From Thiothrix sp. (GTDB taxonomy: Bacteria > Pseudomonadota > Gammaproteobacteria > Thiotrichales > Thiotrichaceae), in assembly GCA_020442915.1 (NCBI GenBank), contig JAGRJD010000104.1, positions 5,713 through 55,611 of the forward strand: a stretch of DNA of 49,899 nucleotides, written 5' to 3'. Made by a program: the position numbers and the translations under genes. A model generated the notes under the pieces. That model was not told the origin of the DNA. It was given only the letters and a program-made list of their open reading frames with translations, and did no database searches. Below are positions 27,567 through 35,582 of the stretch, piece after piece (position 1 is the stretch's first letter; each line of letters opens with the position of its first letter).

Positions 27567-28198
27567 ATGCCACCCTGAAGCAGGTCAGCCGTCCGGCGCT
27601 GGCACTGCTGGCCTTTGCGCTGGCCGGCACCCTGTGTCTGGCACTGATCGACCAGCTGACCCGGGAGCGCATCGCCGCCAATGAGCGCCAGGCCATTCTG
27701 AGCCAGATTCACGTACTGGTTGATCCGCGCAGTCACGACAATGACCCGCTGGCCGATGTGCTGACCCTGCCGGCGGAAGTTCTCCACAGTGCCGACCCGG
27801 TCACGGTCTACCGTGCACGCCGGCAGCAGCAGCCGGTTGCCGCCGTCTTCATCACCACGGCCCCGGACGGGTATAATGGCCGCATCCGCCTTGCGGTCGG
27901 GCTGGCAGCGGACCAGACCCTGACCGGCGTACGCACCATTGCCCACAAGGAAACACCGGGACTGGGTGACCGCATCGAGGCCGGACGCTCGGACTGGATA
28001 CTGGGCTTCAATGGCCGCGCACTCACCAACCCGCCCCCGGCAGCATGGGCGGTCAAAAAGGATGGCGGCCAGTTTGACCAGTTCACCGGTGCTACCATCA
28101 CCCCGCGTGCGGTGGTCAATGCCGTGCGTGCCGTACTGGAATGGGCCCGGAACCACCCGGACCAGCTTTTTGCCCCTGCAGGAACATCAGACTCATGA
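27563..28198 (+). CDS. rnfG: Rnf electron transport complex subunit G
   Basis: A 211-residue protein with one N-terminal membrane helix (about 10-30) and a periplasmic FMN-binding domain. The covalent FMN site is [15 protein letters not shown] near residue 170, with the Thr flavinylated in homologues. The [20 protein letters not shown] segment is also characteristic. I chose the ATG at 27563 that overlaps the rnfD stop; an in-frame ATG three codons upstream is less likely. Confidence 0.95.
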   Translation: MNATLKQVSRPALALLAFALAGTLCLALIDQLTRERIAANERQAILSQIHVLVDPRSHDNDPLADVLTLPAEVLHSADPVTVYRARRQQQPVAAVFITTAPDGYNGRIRLAVGLAADQTLTGVRTIAHKETPGLGDRIEAGRSDWILGFNGRALTNPPPAAWAVKKDGGQFDQFTGATITPRAVVNAVRAVLEWARNHPDQLFAPAGTSDS

Positions 28199-28959
28199 CG
28201 GACAGACCCAGTGATGACGCCATCGACACCCTCCCTGATGACAGCAATGACAGCGCTGCAGTAAAGGCCCCGCCGCCCACCGATTATCGCCGTATCGCCC
28301 TGGATGGCCTGTGGCGCAATAATCCGGGTCTGGTGCAGCTGCTGGGCCTGTGTCCGCTCATGGCGGTGACCACCAGTGCCATCAACGGTCTGGGGCTCGG
28401 ACTGGCCACCCTCGCCACCCTGATGCTCTCCAACCTGCTGATCTCCCTGCTGCGTCGCTTTATTCTGGCCGAGATCCGCATTCCGGTGTTCGTGCTGGTG
28501 ATCGCCTCGGTGGTCACGGCCATTGAGCTGCTGATGCAGGCCTGGTTTCACGGCCTCTACGAAGTGCTGGGGATTTTCATTCCCCTGATTGTCACCAACT
28601 GCATCATCATCGGGCGTGCCGAGGCCTTTGCCGCCCGGCATGTACCGCTGGCGGCCTGGCTGGACGGGCTGATGATGGGGCTGGGATTCCTGCTGGTGCT
28701 GGTGGTACTGGGTGGATTGCGTGAACTGCTGGCCCAAGGCACCCTGTTTTCCCAGGCCCACTTGATGTTCGGCGAGGCGGCAAAGGGCCTGAGCCTCAGC
28801 CTGGGAGCGGATTTCAAGGGCCTGCTGCTGGCCGCCCTGCCCCCCGGTGCTTTCATCGGGCTCGGGCTGCTGGTCGCCGCGAAGAACCGCATCGACCATC
28901 TGCTGGCCGAGCGCCGGTCACAGACCGCACCGGTCATGGCCCCGGCGAGTCAGGCATGA
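28195..28959 (+). CDS. rnfE: Rnf electron transport complex subunit E
   Basis: A 254-residue membrane subunit, paralogous to Rnf[21 protein letters not shown] and [20 protein letters not shown] contain the Cys residues (LGLC, TNC) equivalent to those in RnfA. Several hydrophobic helices follow. The N-terminal 30 residues are an unusually acidic extension ([20 protein letters not shown]) compared with E. coli RsxE. I chose the ATG overlapping the rnfG stop. Its own stop overlaps nth. Confidence 0.95.
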   Translation: MTDRPSDDAIDTLPDDSNDSAAVKAPPPTDYRRIALDGLWRNNPGLVQLLGLCPLMAVTTSAINGLGLGLATLATLMLSNLLISLLRRFILAEIRIPVFVLVIASVVTAIELLMQAWFHGLYEVLGIFIPLIVTNCIIIGRAEAFAARHVPLAAWLDGLMMGLGFLLVLVVLGGLRELLAQGTLFSQAHLMFGEAAKGLSLSLGADFKGLLLAALPPGAFIGLGLLVAAKNRIDHLLAERRSQTAPVMAPASQA

Positions 28960-29588
28960 ACCGGGAACGACGCAGCGAAATCTTCCGGCGCCTGCAGACC
29001 GCCAATCCGCACCCGACCACGGAGCTGGTATACAGCAACCCGTTTGAACTGCTGATTGCGGTGATCCTGTCAGCCCAGGCCACCGACAAAAGCGTCAACA
29101 AGGCCCTCGCCGGTCTGTTTCCGGTTGCCAATACGCCGGCAGCGATTCTCGCCCTCGGTGAGGACGGACTGCGCCCCTACCTCCAGACCATCGGCCTTTA
29201 CAATACCAAGGCCAGAAACATCATCAGGACCTGCCGTATCCTGATTGAAAATCACGCTTCACAGGTGCCCGATACCCGTGAAGCCCTGGAAGCCCTGCCC
29301 GGTGTGGGGCGCAAAACCGCCAATGTGATACTCAACACCGCCTTTCACCAGCCCACCATCGCGGTCGATACCCACATCTTCCGGGTTTCCAACCGTACCG
29401 GCATCGCCCCCGGCAAAGATGTGCTGGCAGTGGAGCAGGCACTGCTGAAGCAGGTCCCGAAGGAGTTTCGCCTTGATGCCCACCACTGGCTGATCCTGCT
29501 CGGACGTTACACCTGTACGGCACGCAAGCCCCGCTGTCCACAATGCCTGATTGCCGACCTGTGTGATTTCAAGGGGAAAACCTGCTGA
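28956..29588 (+). CDS. nth: Endonuclease III (DNA glycosylase/AP lyase)
   Basis: A 210-residue base-excision repair enzyme removing oxidised pyrimidines. The helix-hairpin-helix with catalytic Lys is [17 protein letters not shown] and the catalytic Asp follows in [13 protein letters not shown]. The C-terminal [4Fe-4S] loop has four Cys spaced C-x6-C-x2-C-x5-C ([17 protein letters not shown]). The rnf-nth linkage is widespread in gammaproteobacteria. Overlaps rnfE upstream by ATGA and abuts the DUF1841 gene downstream (TGATG). Confidence 0.97.
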   Translation: MNRERRSEIFRRLQTANPHPTTELVYSNPFELLIAVILSAQATDKSVNKALAGLFPVANTPAAILALGEDGLRPYLQTIGLYNTKARNIIRTCRILIENHASQVPDTREALEALPGVGRKTANVILNTAFHQPTIAVDTHIFRVSNRTGIAPGKDVLAVEQALLKQVPKEFRLDAHHWLILLGRYTCTARKPRCPQCLIADLCDFKGKTC

Positions 29589-30007
29589 TGCCGGGCCAGA
29601 GCCGTGACAGCCTGCGCCGCTTCTACCTGCAGTGCTGGAGCCGTTTTCAGGAGGGGGTCCCCCTGAGTCCGCTGGAACAGCAGGTGGCCCAGGTCATCAC
29701 CGAGCACCCGGAGTACCATCACTGGCTCCGGGAAGAAACGCTGGAGCGGGAATTTCCGCCGGAACAGGGTGAAAACAATCCCTTCCTGCACATGGGGCTG
29801 CATCTGGGGCTGCGTGAACAGGTCGCCACAGACCGCCCGGCCGGTATCCGCGCCATCTACCTGCTCCTGCAGCAGAAACACGCGCCCCACGAGGCCGAAC
29901 ACCGCATGCTGGAATGCCTGGCCGAAGCCCTGTGGCAGGCCCAGCGCGACCAGCGCGCACCGGATGAGCAGGCCTACCTTGAGCAGCTGCAGCGTCTGAC
30001 CGACTGA
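29588..30007 (+). CDS. DUF1841 family protein
   Basis: A 139-residue soluble protein of the uncharacterised DUF1841 family. Marks include LRRFYLQCWSRFQEGVPLSP and the central NPFLHMGLHLGLREQV block with conserved HMGLHL. It is helical, with no signal peptide or metal motif beyond the His residues. Its start overlaps the nth stop, so it is probably the last gene of the rnf-nth unit. Function unknown. Confidence 0.85.
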   Translation: MPGQSRDSLRRFYLQCWSRFQEGVPLSPLEQQVAQVITEHPEYHHWLREETLEREFPPEQGENNPFLHMGLHLGLREQVATDRPAGIRAIYLLLQQKHAPHEAEHRMLECLAEALWQAQRDQRAPDEQAYLEQLQRLTD

Positions 30008-30250
30008 TCCATCCACACGGACCTTTTCGCACCGTACCATTCTGCCACAGCCGCCATTACGCCATCATGCCCACCGGAATGCTTGCCGGTTTTAATGGCC
30101 GGCATTCATTTTGCTGGCGGTCACAAGTGGCGTCGAAGCGGAATTAACCCGCTATTCAGAGTGGTTATCAATAATCACAAAGACAAGACAAGGAAACACC
30201 TTTATGCCAATATCCATTATCCCGGCACTACCGCTCCCGGAGGAAAATCC

Positions 30251-30856
30251 ATGCTATGTGGCAAAAACTGCAGGATTGCCATCCTGACCCTTATTATCCT
30301 GACCGGGCTGGGATTCTACATCAGCCGGAATTACCTGCTGATGCCGGATGGCAAACCCATGATCCTGATCACCAACAAGGCCGGTGACATGAGTGGCATG
30401 GAACAGCGCTCACCCAAGCTGGACGCGCCGGACATGCTGCTGGAGATGCATGGGGCGCCGGGCAGTGGCTGTCCAGCCGAGGAAGTCCTGAGCGAGCAGC
30501 AGCTCAGCAGCCTGCCCCAGCAGACCTTCACAACCCATCACACCTGGAGCAAGGATGCCGAAACCTTTTCCGGCCCCCTGCTTGCCGATGTCCTCTCCCT
30601 GTTCTGCCCCGGCAGAAAATTCCGGGAGCTGCACCTGAGGGCTCTGGATGGCTATGCGATTGACCTCAATTTCCCAACAGTGGATCAATACCGTCCCATT
30701 ATTGCCCTGACGCTGAACGGTGAACGCATGCGGGTCAGGAACAAGGGGCACCTCTGGGTCATGGCACCGCTGGATGATTACAAGGTACCGGCCCGCAGTC
30801 TGGATGAATTGCTGATATGGCAACTGTATCAAATTACGGTGAACGTAACCGGGTAA
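30251..30856 (+). CDS. Membrane-anchored molybdopterin-fold (sulfite-oxidase-like small domain) protein
   Basis: A 201-residue protein. Residues about 7-28 are a signal anchor (RIAILTLIILTGLGFYISRN). The rest resembles the molybdopterin-binding oxidoreductase fold in its short form: FSGPLLADVLSLF, then LHLRALDGYAIDLNFPTVDQ, and LTLNGERMRVRNKGHLWVMA. The usual cofactor-ligand Cys is not obvious, so it may be a non-catalytic ligand-binding version. I chose the ATG at 30251 because GGAGG precedes it by eight bases; the frame is open upstream. The stop overlaps the start of the diguanylate cyclase gene (TAATG), implying joint function, perhaps as its periplasmic sensor. Confidence 0.78.
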   Translation: MLCGKNCRIAILTLIILTGLGFYISRNYLLMPDGKPMILITNKAGDMSGMEQRSPKLDAPDMLLEMHGAPGSGCPAEEVLSEQQLSSLPQQTFTTHHTWSKDAETFSGPLLADVLSLFCPGRKFRELHLRALDGYAIDLNFPTVDQYRPIIALTLNGERMRVRNKGHLWVMAPLDDYKVPARSLDELLIWQLYQITVNVTG

Positions 30857-32004
30857 TGTACGTCAGGCCAGGGGCCGCTGCGGCCCACACCATACACTGG
30901 GTATTAAGCCCGATCTTTGCGTTTGCCATTTATCTGGCAATACTGAATCTCGGCTCGACCTATTTCAGGCTGGAGAATTACCAGCGCGAGGCCATCTGGA
31001 GCTTGGTACACCTGAACACCCAGCTCCAGTCCACCCAGCATGATATCCAGCTTTACGGCCTGGGCGAACTGGCGGTCAAATCCCTGCGTACCCGTTATGA
31101 ACTGTTATGGAGCAAGTTTGATATTACCCTGAACAATATCGAGCAGGATGCGATGCTGGGCGATATCAACGGCCTGCATCAGGCCATTGATGAGTCCTTC
31201 AATGAATTCAAGGCCATGGAAAACCGCATCTATTCCGGTGAGACCATTGCGCCGGACACGCTCGACAAGTGGATCGCCGATCTCAGCCATTCGCATGAAA
31301 TCATCAACCGCTTCCTGCTGCATGAAGTGGCTGATGCCGATGGCAGTTACAGCAAGTCCTCCTGGCACAAGCTCCTGATCTCCCTGTATCTGGTTGCAGC
31401 CGCCAGCCTGCTGTTTTTCATACACATCGGCTACCTGCTGCTGACCCTGGTGCGGGAGCGTTCCGACAACCTGTTCCAGCTCAGCCACGACTCCCTCACC
31501 GGGCTTGCCAACCGCAATCATGCCATGGGCATGCTGGATGAATTCTGCCGTGAACACATGTTCTTCACCTTGGCGATCATTGACCTGAACGAGTTCAAGC
31601 AGGTCAATGATGTTCACGGACACCCGGCAGGCGACCAGATACTGATGCACCTTTCCAGTGAGTTCCGGGAAACCCTGAGCCACCACGGGCTGGTCGGACG
31701 GCTGGGAGGCGATGAGTTCATCTGGCTGGTGAATACCACCGACCGGGAGCTGGTGGCACGCTACTTCCAGAAACTGCTGGAGCGGCTGAGCCAGCCCTAC
31801 CTGCTCAACGAGTACCAGCTGTACCTGCGCCTGAGCGCCGGGGCCACCACCTGCCACGGCGACAACCCCAATCCCAAAAGCCTGATGGCCCAGGCCGATG
31901 CCGCCATGTACAGTGCCAAGAAAGCCCGTTCCCCGGAGATTTCCTGGTACAAGCCGGATCAGGCCCTGGAAAAAAACTTCACCAGCATCATCGGTATCTT
32001 CTGA
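30856..32004 (+). CDS. Membrane diguanylate cyclase (GGDEF domain)
   Basis: A 382-residue protein. Transmembrane helices at about 15-35 and 172-198 enclose a periplasmic helical region (about 36-170). The C-terminal GGDEF domain starts near 208 (LSHDSLTGLANRNHAM) and has an intact active site, RLGGDEFIWLV with GGDEF at 284-288. The inhibitory I-site RxxD is absent (SHHG at that place), so product inhibition is unlikely. I chose the ATG at 30856, coupled to the preceding molybdopterin-fold gene by TAATG; an earlier in-frame start overlaps that gene. It ends 7 bases from a convergent gene. The periplasmic part may be controlled by the upstream partner. Confidence 0.9.
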   Translation: MYVRPGAAAAHTIHWVLSPIFAFAIYLAILNLGSTYFRLENYQREAIWSLVHLNTQLQSTQHDIQLYGLGELAVKSLRTRYELLWSKFDITLNNIEQDAMLGDINGLHQAIDESFNEFKAMENRIYSGETIAPDTLDKWIADLSHSHEIINRFLLHEVADADGSYSKSSWHKLLISLYLVAAASLLFFIHIGYLLLTLVRERSDNLFQLSHDSLTGLANRNHAMGMLDEFCREHMFFTLAIIDLNEFKQVNDVHGHPAGDQILMHLSSEFRETLSHHGLVGRLGGDEFIWLVNTTDRELVARYFQKLLERLSQPYLLNEYQLYLRLSAGATTCHGDNPNPKSLMAQADAAMYSAKKARSPEISWYKPDQALEKNFTSIIGIF

Positions 32005-32011
32005 AAACCGC

Positions 32012-32494
32012 TCAGGGCGCAACCACCGGTTTCCCCGCCGCCTTCCAGCCCCGGATGCCCCCGGTCACGTTGTAGACCCTGGGATAACCGGCCCCGGCCA
32101 ACAGACGTGCACCGGCGGCAGAACGGCTTCCGGTACGGCAGATCAGCGCTACCGGCTGCCCTGGCGGAACGAGCCTGCGGACACCGGCCTCAAAACCGGG
32201 CACCATCCCGCCCCCGGCATCAAACAGGGTCAGGGTTTTACTGCCCGCCACAACACCGGTCTCACGCCACTCTTCCGGGCGCCGGATGTCGATCAGGGTC
32301 ACACCCTGCAGCAGCAGGGCATCCAGCGTGCCGGGATCAACGTCCGTGATCGTAGCGGATGCCACCCTGCGGTCCGGTGCGGCACTTGGTGTGGCCGGCA
32401 GTTTCGTGCCACCATTGCAGCCGGCCAGACTCATGGCCAGGACAGCCATGATCATGCAACCTGATGACTTGCTGATCCGCTTGCCAATCCTCAT
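32012..32494 (-). CDS. Rhodanese-like lipoprotein
   Basis: A 160-residue protein. The N-terminus is a lipoprotein signal with the lipobox LAGC (Cys26), placing it on the periplasmic side of a membrane. The rhodanese domain (about 50-158) keeps the active-site loop ICRTGSRS with Cys119, the TLIDIRRPEEWRETGVVAGS start and the YNVTGGIRGWKAAGKPV end. Periplasmic sulfur transfer or detoxification is plausible. It is transcribed alone, divergent from the propionate regulator and convergent with the diguanylate cyclase gene. Confidence 0.88.
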   Translation of the reverse strand: MRIGKRISKSSGCMIMAVLAMSLAGCNGGTKLPATPSAAPDRRVASATITDVDPGTLDALLLQGVTLIDIRRPEEWRETGVVAGSKTLTLFDAGGGMVPGFEAGVRRLVPPGQPVALICRTGSRSAAGARLLAGAGYPRVYNVTGGIRGWKAAGKPVVAP

Positions 32495-32644
32495 GTATTT
32501 TTCCTCTGTTGGTCCTTAAGGCACTTTAAGGATCACAGTATAACCACTGCCGGCCAGCAGGCCATATCCCCAATATCAGGGTGATTTCATACAATATCAT
32601 GCAAACTCCGCTTTTATTGCCTATTTTTAGAACATTTATTTTAG

Positions 32645-32658
32645 TTTTGTAGACAAAA
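32645..32658. promoter_or_regulatory. Distal operator of the prp operon (TTGTAGACAA core)
   Basis: TTTTGTAGACAAAA has perfect 6-base arms around AG, with core TTGTAGACAA at 32647-32656. The core matches the FadR/FCD-type GntR pattern TTGTNNACAA. It lies 64 bases, centre to centre, from a second copy at 32711-32720, and the probable -10 element TAAGAT (32694-32699) lies between them, so a repressor could bridge the two. Confidence 0.7.
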
Positions 32659-32709
32659 AAACAGAAAATACTTTTCTTCCCCCGGTATTCTGCTAAGATA
32701 TGCCCATCG

Positions 32710-32721
32710 ATTGTCGACAAT
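32710..32721. promoter_or_regulatory. Proximal operator of the prp operon (ATTGTCGACAAT)
   Basis: A perfect 12-base palindrome with the same TTGTNNACAA core. It ends 12 bases before the chosen gntR start and just in front of its ribosome site (GGAG at 32723-32726), downstream of the probable -10. Binding here would block transcription, so the operon is likely autorepressed. Confidence 0.75.
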
Positions 32722-32733
32722 ATGGAGAAAAGG

Positions 32734-33405
32734 ATGACTGCGGAGTCTGAGGAGGAGAAAACGCTGTCAGACCGGGCTTCCACACGCCTGACCCATGCCA
32801 TTATCACCGGTGAACTGGCACAGGGTCAAAAACTGAGTGAGGCCGAACTGGCGACCCGTTTCGGTATTAGTCGCGGGCCGTTGCGGGAAGCCATCCGGCG
32901 GCTGGAAGGCATGCGACTGGTCAAACGCATCCCTCATGCAGGGGCCAGGGTTGTGACCCTGAACAAGACCATGATGGCGGAACTGTACCGGGTACGGGAG
33001 GCCCTGGAGGGCATGGCCTGCCGGCTGGCGGCGGAGCAGATGAGCACCACCGAGCAGGCCCGACTGTTTGAGTTGCTGGATGAACACGAATCCCAGATTG
33101 AAGCTGCGGAAGGCAGGGAATACCTGCAGAACGAGGGGGATTTCGATTTTCACTACCACATTGCCCTGGGAAGCCGCAACCAGATGCTCATCGACCTACT
33201 GGCCGGGGAAATGTACCAGCTGCTGCGCATGTGCCGCTACAAAACCGGCACCATGCACAAGCGCCCGCAGCTGGCCCTGAACCAGCATCGCCAGATCACC
33301 GAAGCCATCGCCAACCGGGATGGTGATCTGGCCGAACTGCTCATGCGCCGCCACATCAGCGGTGCCTGGAAAACCATCAGTCAGGATATGGATGATTACT
33401 CATGA
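32734..33405 (+). CDS. GntR-family regulator (FCD group), probable propionate-catabolism repressor
   Basis: A 223-residue regulator. The winged helix-turn-helix is at about 15-75 ([20 protein letters not shown], then [20 protein letters not shown]); the FCD effector domain (about 85-215) keeps the metal-binding acid/His set in [14 protein letters not shown] and [10 protein letters not shown] chose the ATG at 32734 because GGAG precedes it by seven bases; an ATG four codons earlier has no site. Its stop overlaps prpB. GntR-type regulators at this position control the methylcitrate operon in several proteobacteria (the name PrpQ is used in comparative work). The effector may be 2-methylcitrate or a CoA thioester; not shown here. 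Confidence 0.88.
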   Translation: MTAESEEEKTLSDRASTRLTHAIITGELAQGQKLSEAELATRFGISRGPLREAIRRLEGMRLVKRIPHAGARVVTLNKTMMAELYRVREALEGMACRLAAEQMSTTEQARLFELLDEHESQIEAAEGREYLQNEGDFDFHYHIALGSRNQMLIDLLAGEMYQLLRMCRYKTGTMHKRPQLALNQHRQITEAIANRDGDLAELLMRRHISGAWKTISQDMDDYS

Positions 33406-34301
33406 CCCAAACCCAACAGACACTCACCCCCGGACGGAAACTGCGTCAGGCCGTCGAGGAAAACCATCCGCTGCAGGTTGTCGGTGCCGTGACCGCCAAC
33501 AGTGCCATCATTGCCGAAAAGGTCGGTCACAAAGCCCTGTACCTGTCGGGTGGCGGGGTCGCGGCTTCCTCGCTGGGCATTCCCGACCTCGGCATCACCA
33601 CCCTGCACGATGTGGTGGAAGACGTTAAGCGCATCACCGCCGTCACGACCGCCCCCCTGCTGGTCGACATCGACACCGGCTGGGGGGGGGCTTTCAACAT
33701 CGCACGGGCCACCCGCGAAATCGCCCAGGCCGGTGCCGCCGGGTTCCATATCGAGGATCAGGTGATGCAGAAACGCTGCGGCCACCGTCCCAATAAGGCC
33801 ATCGTCAGCCTGGACGAAATGACCGATCGCATCAAGGCCGCTGTGGATGCACGCACCGACGACAGCTTCGTGATCATGGCGCGCACTGATGCACTGGCCG
33901 TGGAAGGCATGCAGTCCGCCATCGATCGGGCCATGGCCTGTGTGGAGGCCGGTGCCGACATGGTCTTCCCCGAAGCCATGAACCAGCTCGAACAGTATGC
34001 CGAGTTCACCCAAGCCGTGAACGTACCGGTGCTGGCCAACATCACCGAATTCGGTGCCACACCGCTCTACACCACTGAAGAGCTGGCCGGGGTGGGCGTC
34101 AAGCTGGCGCTGTACCCGCTGTCGGCCTTCCGCGCCATGTGCAAGGCCGCCGAAAATATCTACACCCACCTTCTGCGGGACGGAACCCAGAAAAACGTAC
34201 TGGATACCATGCAGACCCGTATGGCGCTGTACGACACCATCGGCTATCACGCCTTCGAACAGAAGCTGGATCAGCTGTTCGCCCAGCGCGGGGCGGAATA
34301 A
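33402..34301 (+). CDS. prpB: 2-methylisocitrate lyase
   Basis: A 299-residue enzyme that splits 2-methylisocitrate to pyruvate and succinate, last step of the methylcitrate cycle. Marks are [20 protein letters not shown], the metal-binding [15 protein letters not shown], and the catalytic loop KRCGH at 124-128 (Cys126). [19 protein letters not shown] is also typical. A run of nine G at 33682-33690 codes for Trp-Gly-Gly in the conserved DIDTGWGG motif. The start overlaps the regulator's stop (ATGA). Isocitrate lyase is longer and differs in the loop, so PrpB is the better call. Confidence 0.96.
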   Translation: MTQTQQTLTPGRKLRQAVEENHPLQVVGAVTANSAIIAEKVGHKALYLSGGGVAASSLGIPDLGITTLHDVVEDVKRITAVTTAPLLVDIDTGWGGAFNIARATREIAQAGAAGFHIEDQVMQKRCGHRPNKAIVSLDEMTDRIKAAVDARTDDSFVIMARTDALAVEGMQSAIDRAMACVEAGADMVFPEAMNQLEQYAEFTQAVNVPVLANITEFGATPLYTTEELAGVGVKLALYPLSAFRAMCKAAENIYTHLLRDGTQKNVLDTMQTRMALYDTIGYHAFEQKLDQLFAQRGAE

Positions 34302-34401
34302 GAAGCCGCGCTTGAAACCGGCAGGATGACAGACTGTGCCTGCCAGTTCATCCACAGCACCCCAGCAGCCAATCACCGATTATTTGCAACAGGAGACCTA
34401 C

Positions 34402-35568
34402 ATGTCAGCAGACACCAAAGGCAGGGCGAAAAAATCAGTTGCCCTGTCGGGAGCCAAAGCCGCCAATACGTCCATCTGCACCGTCGGCAGCGCGGGCAAT
34501 GACCTGCATTACCGGGGCTATGACATTCTCGATTTCGCCGAACAGGCCACTTTCGAGGAAATCGCCTATCTGCTGATCAATGGCCATCTGCCCAACCAGT
34601 CGGAGCTGAAAGCCTACGTCAAGTACCTGCAATCGCTGCGTGGTCTGCCGATGCCGGTGAAACGGGCGCTGGAGGCACTGCCACCCTCGGCCCACCCGAT
34701 GGATGTGCTGCGCACCGGCTGCTCGATTCTCGGCACCTGTCTGCCCGAACGTGAGGAGCACCCGGAAGCGGAAGCCCGTGCCATCATCAACCGCCTGATG
34801 GCCAGCTTCGGCTCCATGCTGATGTACTGGTATCACTACTCGGTGAACGGCAAGGCCATCAACGTGGAAACCGATGACGAAACCATCGGCGCGCACATTC
34901 TGCACCTGCTGCACGGCAGACCCCCACGGGAGTCCTGGGTGCGGGCCATGCATACCTCGCTGATCCTGTATGCCGAGCATGAACTGAACGCCTCCACCTT
35001 CACCGCACGGGTGATCGCCGGTACCGGCTCGGATATTTACTCTTCCATCGCGGGAGCCATCGGTGCCTTGCGTGGCCCGAAACACGGGGGAGCCAACGAG
35101 TTCGCCAGTCGCATCCAGAAACGCTACAGCTCGCCGGATGAGGCCGAAGCCGACATCCGTGAGCGCATGGAGCGCAAGGAAATCATCATCGGTTTCGGCC
35201 ATCCGGTCTATACCATCGGTGACCCGCGCAATGAAGTCATCAAACGCGTTGCCAGGCAGTTGTCGGAAGAAAACGGCGATACCACCATGTATGACGTGGC
35301 CGACCGCCTGGAAGCGGTGATGTGGGAAATGAAGCAGATGTTCGCGAATCTGGACTGGTTCTCGGCGGTCTCCTACGAGCAGATGGGTGTGCCCACCGAC
35401 ATGTTCACCCCGCTGTTCGTGATCGCGCGCATGTCCGGCTGGGGCGCGCACGTCATCGAACAGCGCCAGGACGGCAAGATCATCCGCCCGAGTGCGCATT
35501 ACACCGGCCCGGAAAACCTCGACTGGGTGCCGCTGGAAAAACGCAAATTTCACCTGCGTGATTATTGA
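34402..35568 (+). CDS. prpC: 2-methylcitrate synthase
   Basis: A 388-residue citrate-synthase-family enzyme that joins propionyl-CoA and oxaloacetate. It shows [20 protein letters not shown] near the start, [20 protein letters not shown], the conserved His-containing [33 protein letters not shown], and the active-site Asp region [18 protein letters not shown]. Short length and operon position identify PrpC rather than GltA. I chose the ATG at 34402 after CAGGAGA; the frame is open 22 codons upstream. A 100-base gap with a 6-bp inverted repeat (34320-34325, 34339-34344) separates it from prpB. Confidence 0.96.
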   Translation: MSADTKGRAKKSVALSGAKAANTSICTVGSAGNDLHYRGYDILDFAEQATFEEIAYLLINGHLPNQSELKAYVKYLQSLRGLPMPVKRALEALPPSAHPMDVLRTGCSILGTCLPEREEHPEAEARAIINRLMASFGSMLMYWYHYSVNGKAINVETDDETIGAHILHLLHGRPPRESWVRAMHTSLILYAEHELNASTFTARVIAGTGSDIYSSIAGAIGALRGPKHGGANEFASRIQKRYSSPDEAEADIRERMERKEIIIGFGHPVYTIGDPRNEVIKRVARQLSEENGDTTMYDVADRLEAVMWEMKQMFANLDWFSAVSYEQMGVPTDMFTPLFVIARMSGWGAHVIEQRQDGKIIRPSAHYTGPENLDWVPLEKRKFHLRDY

Positions 35569-35582
35569 GGATCAGGGCCTGC

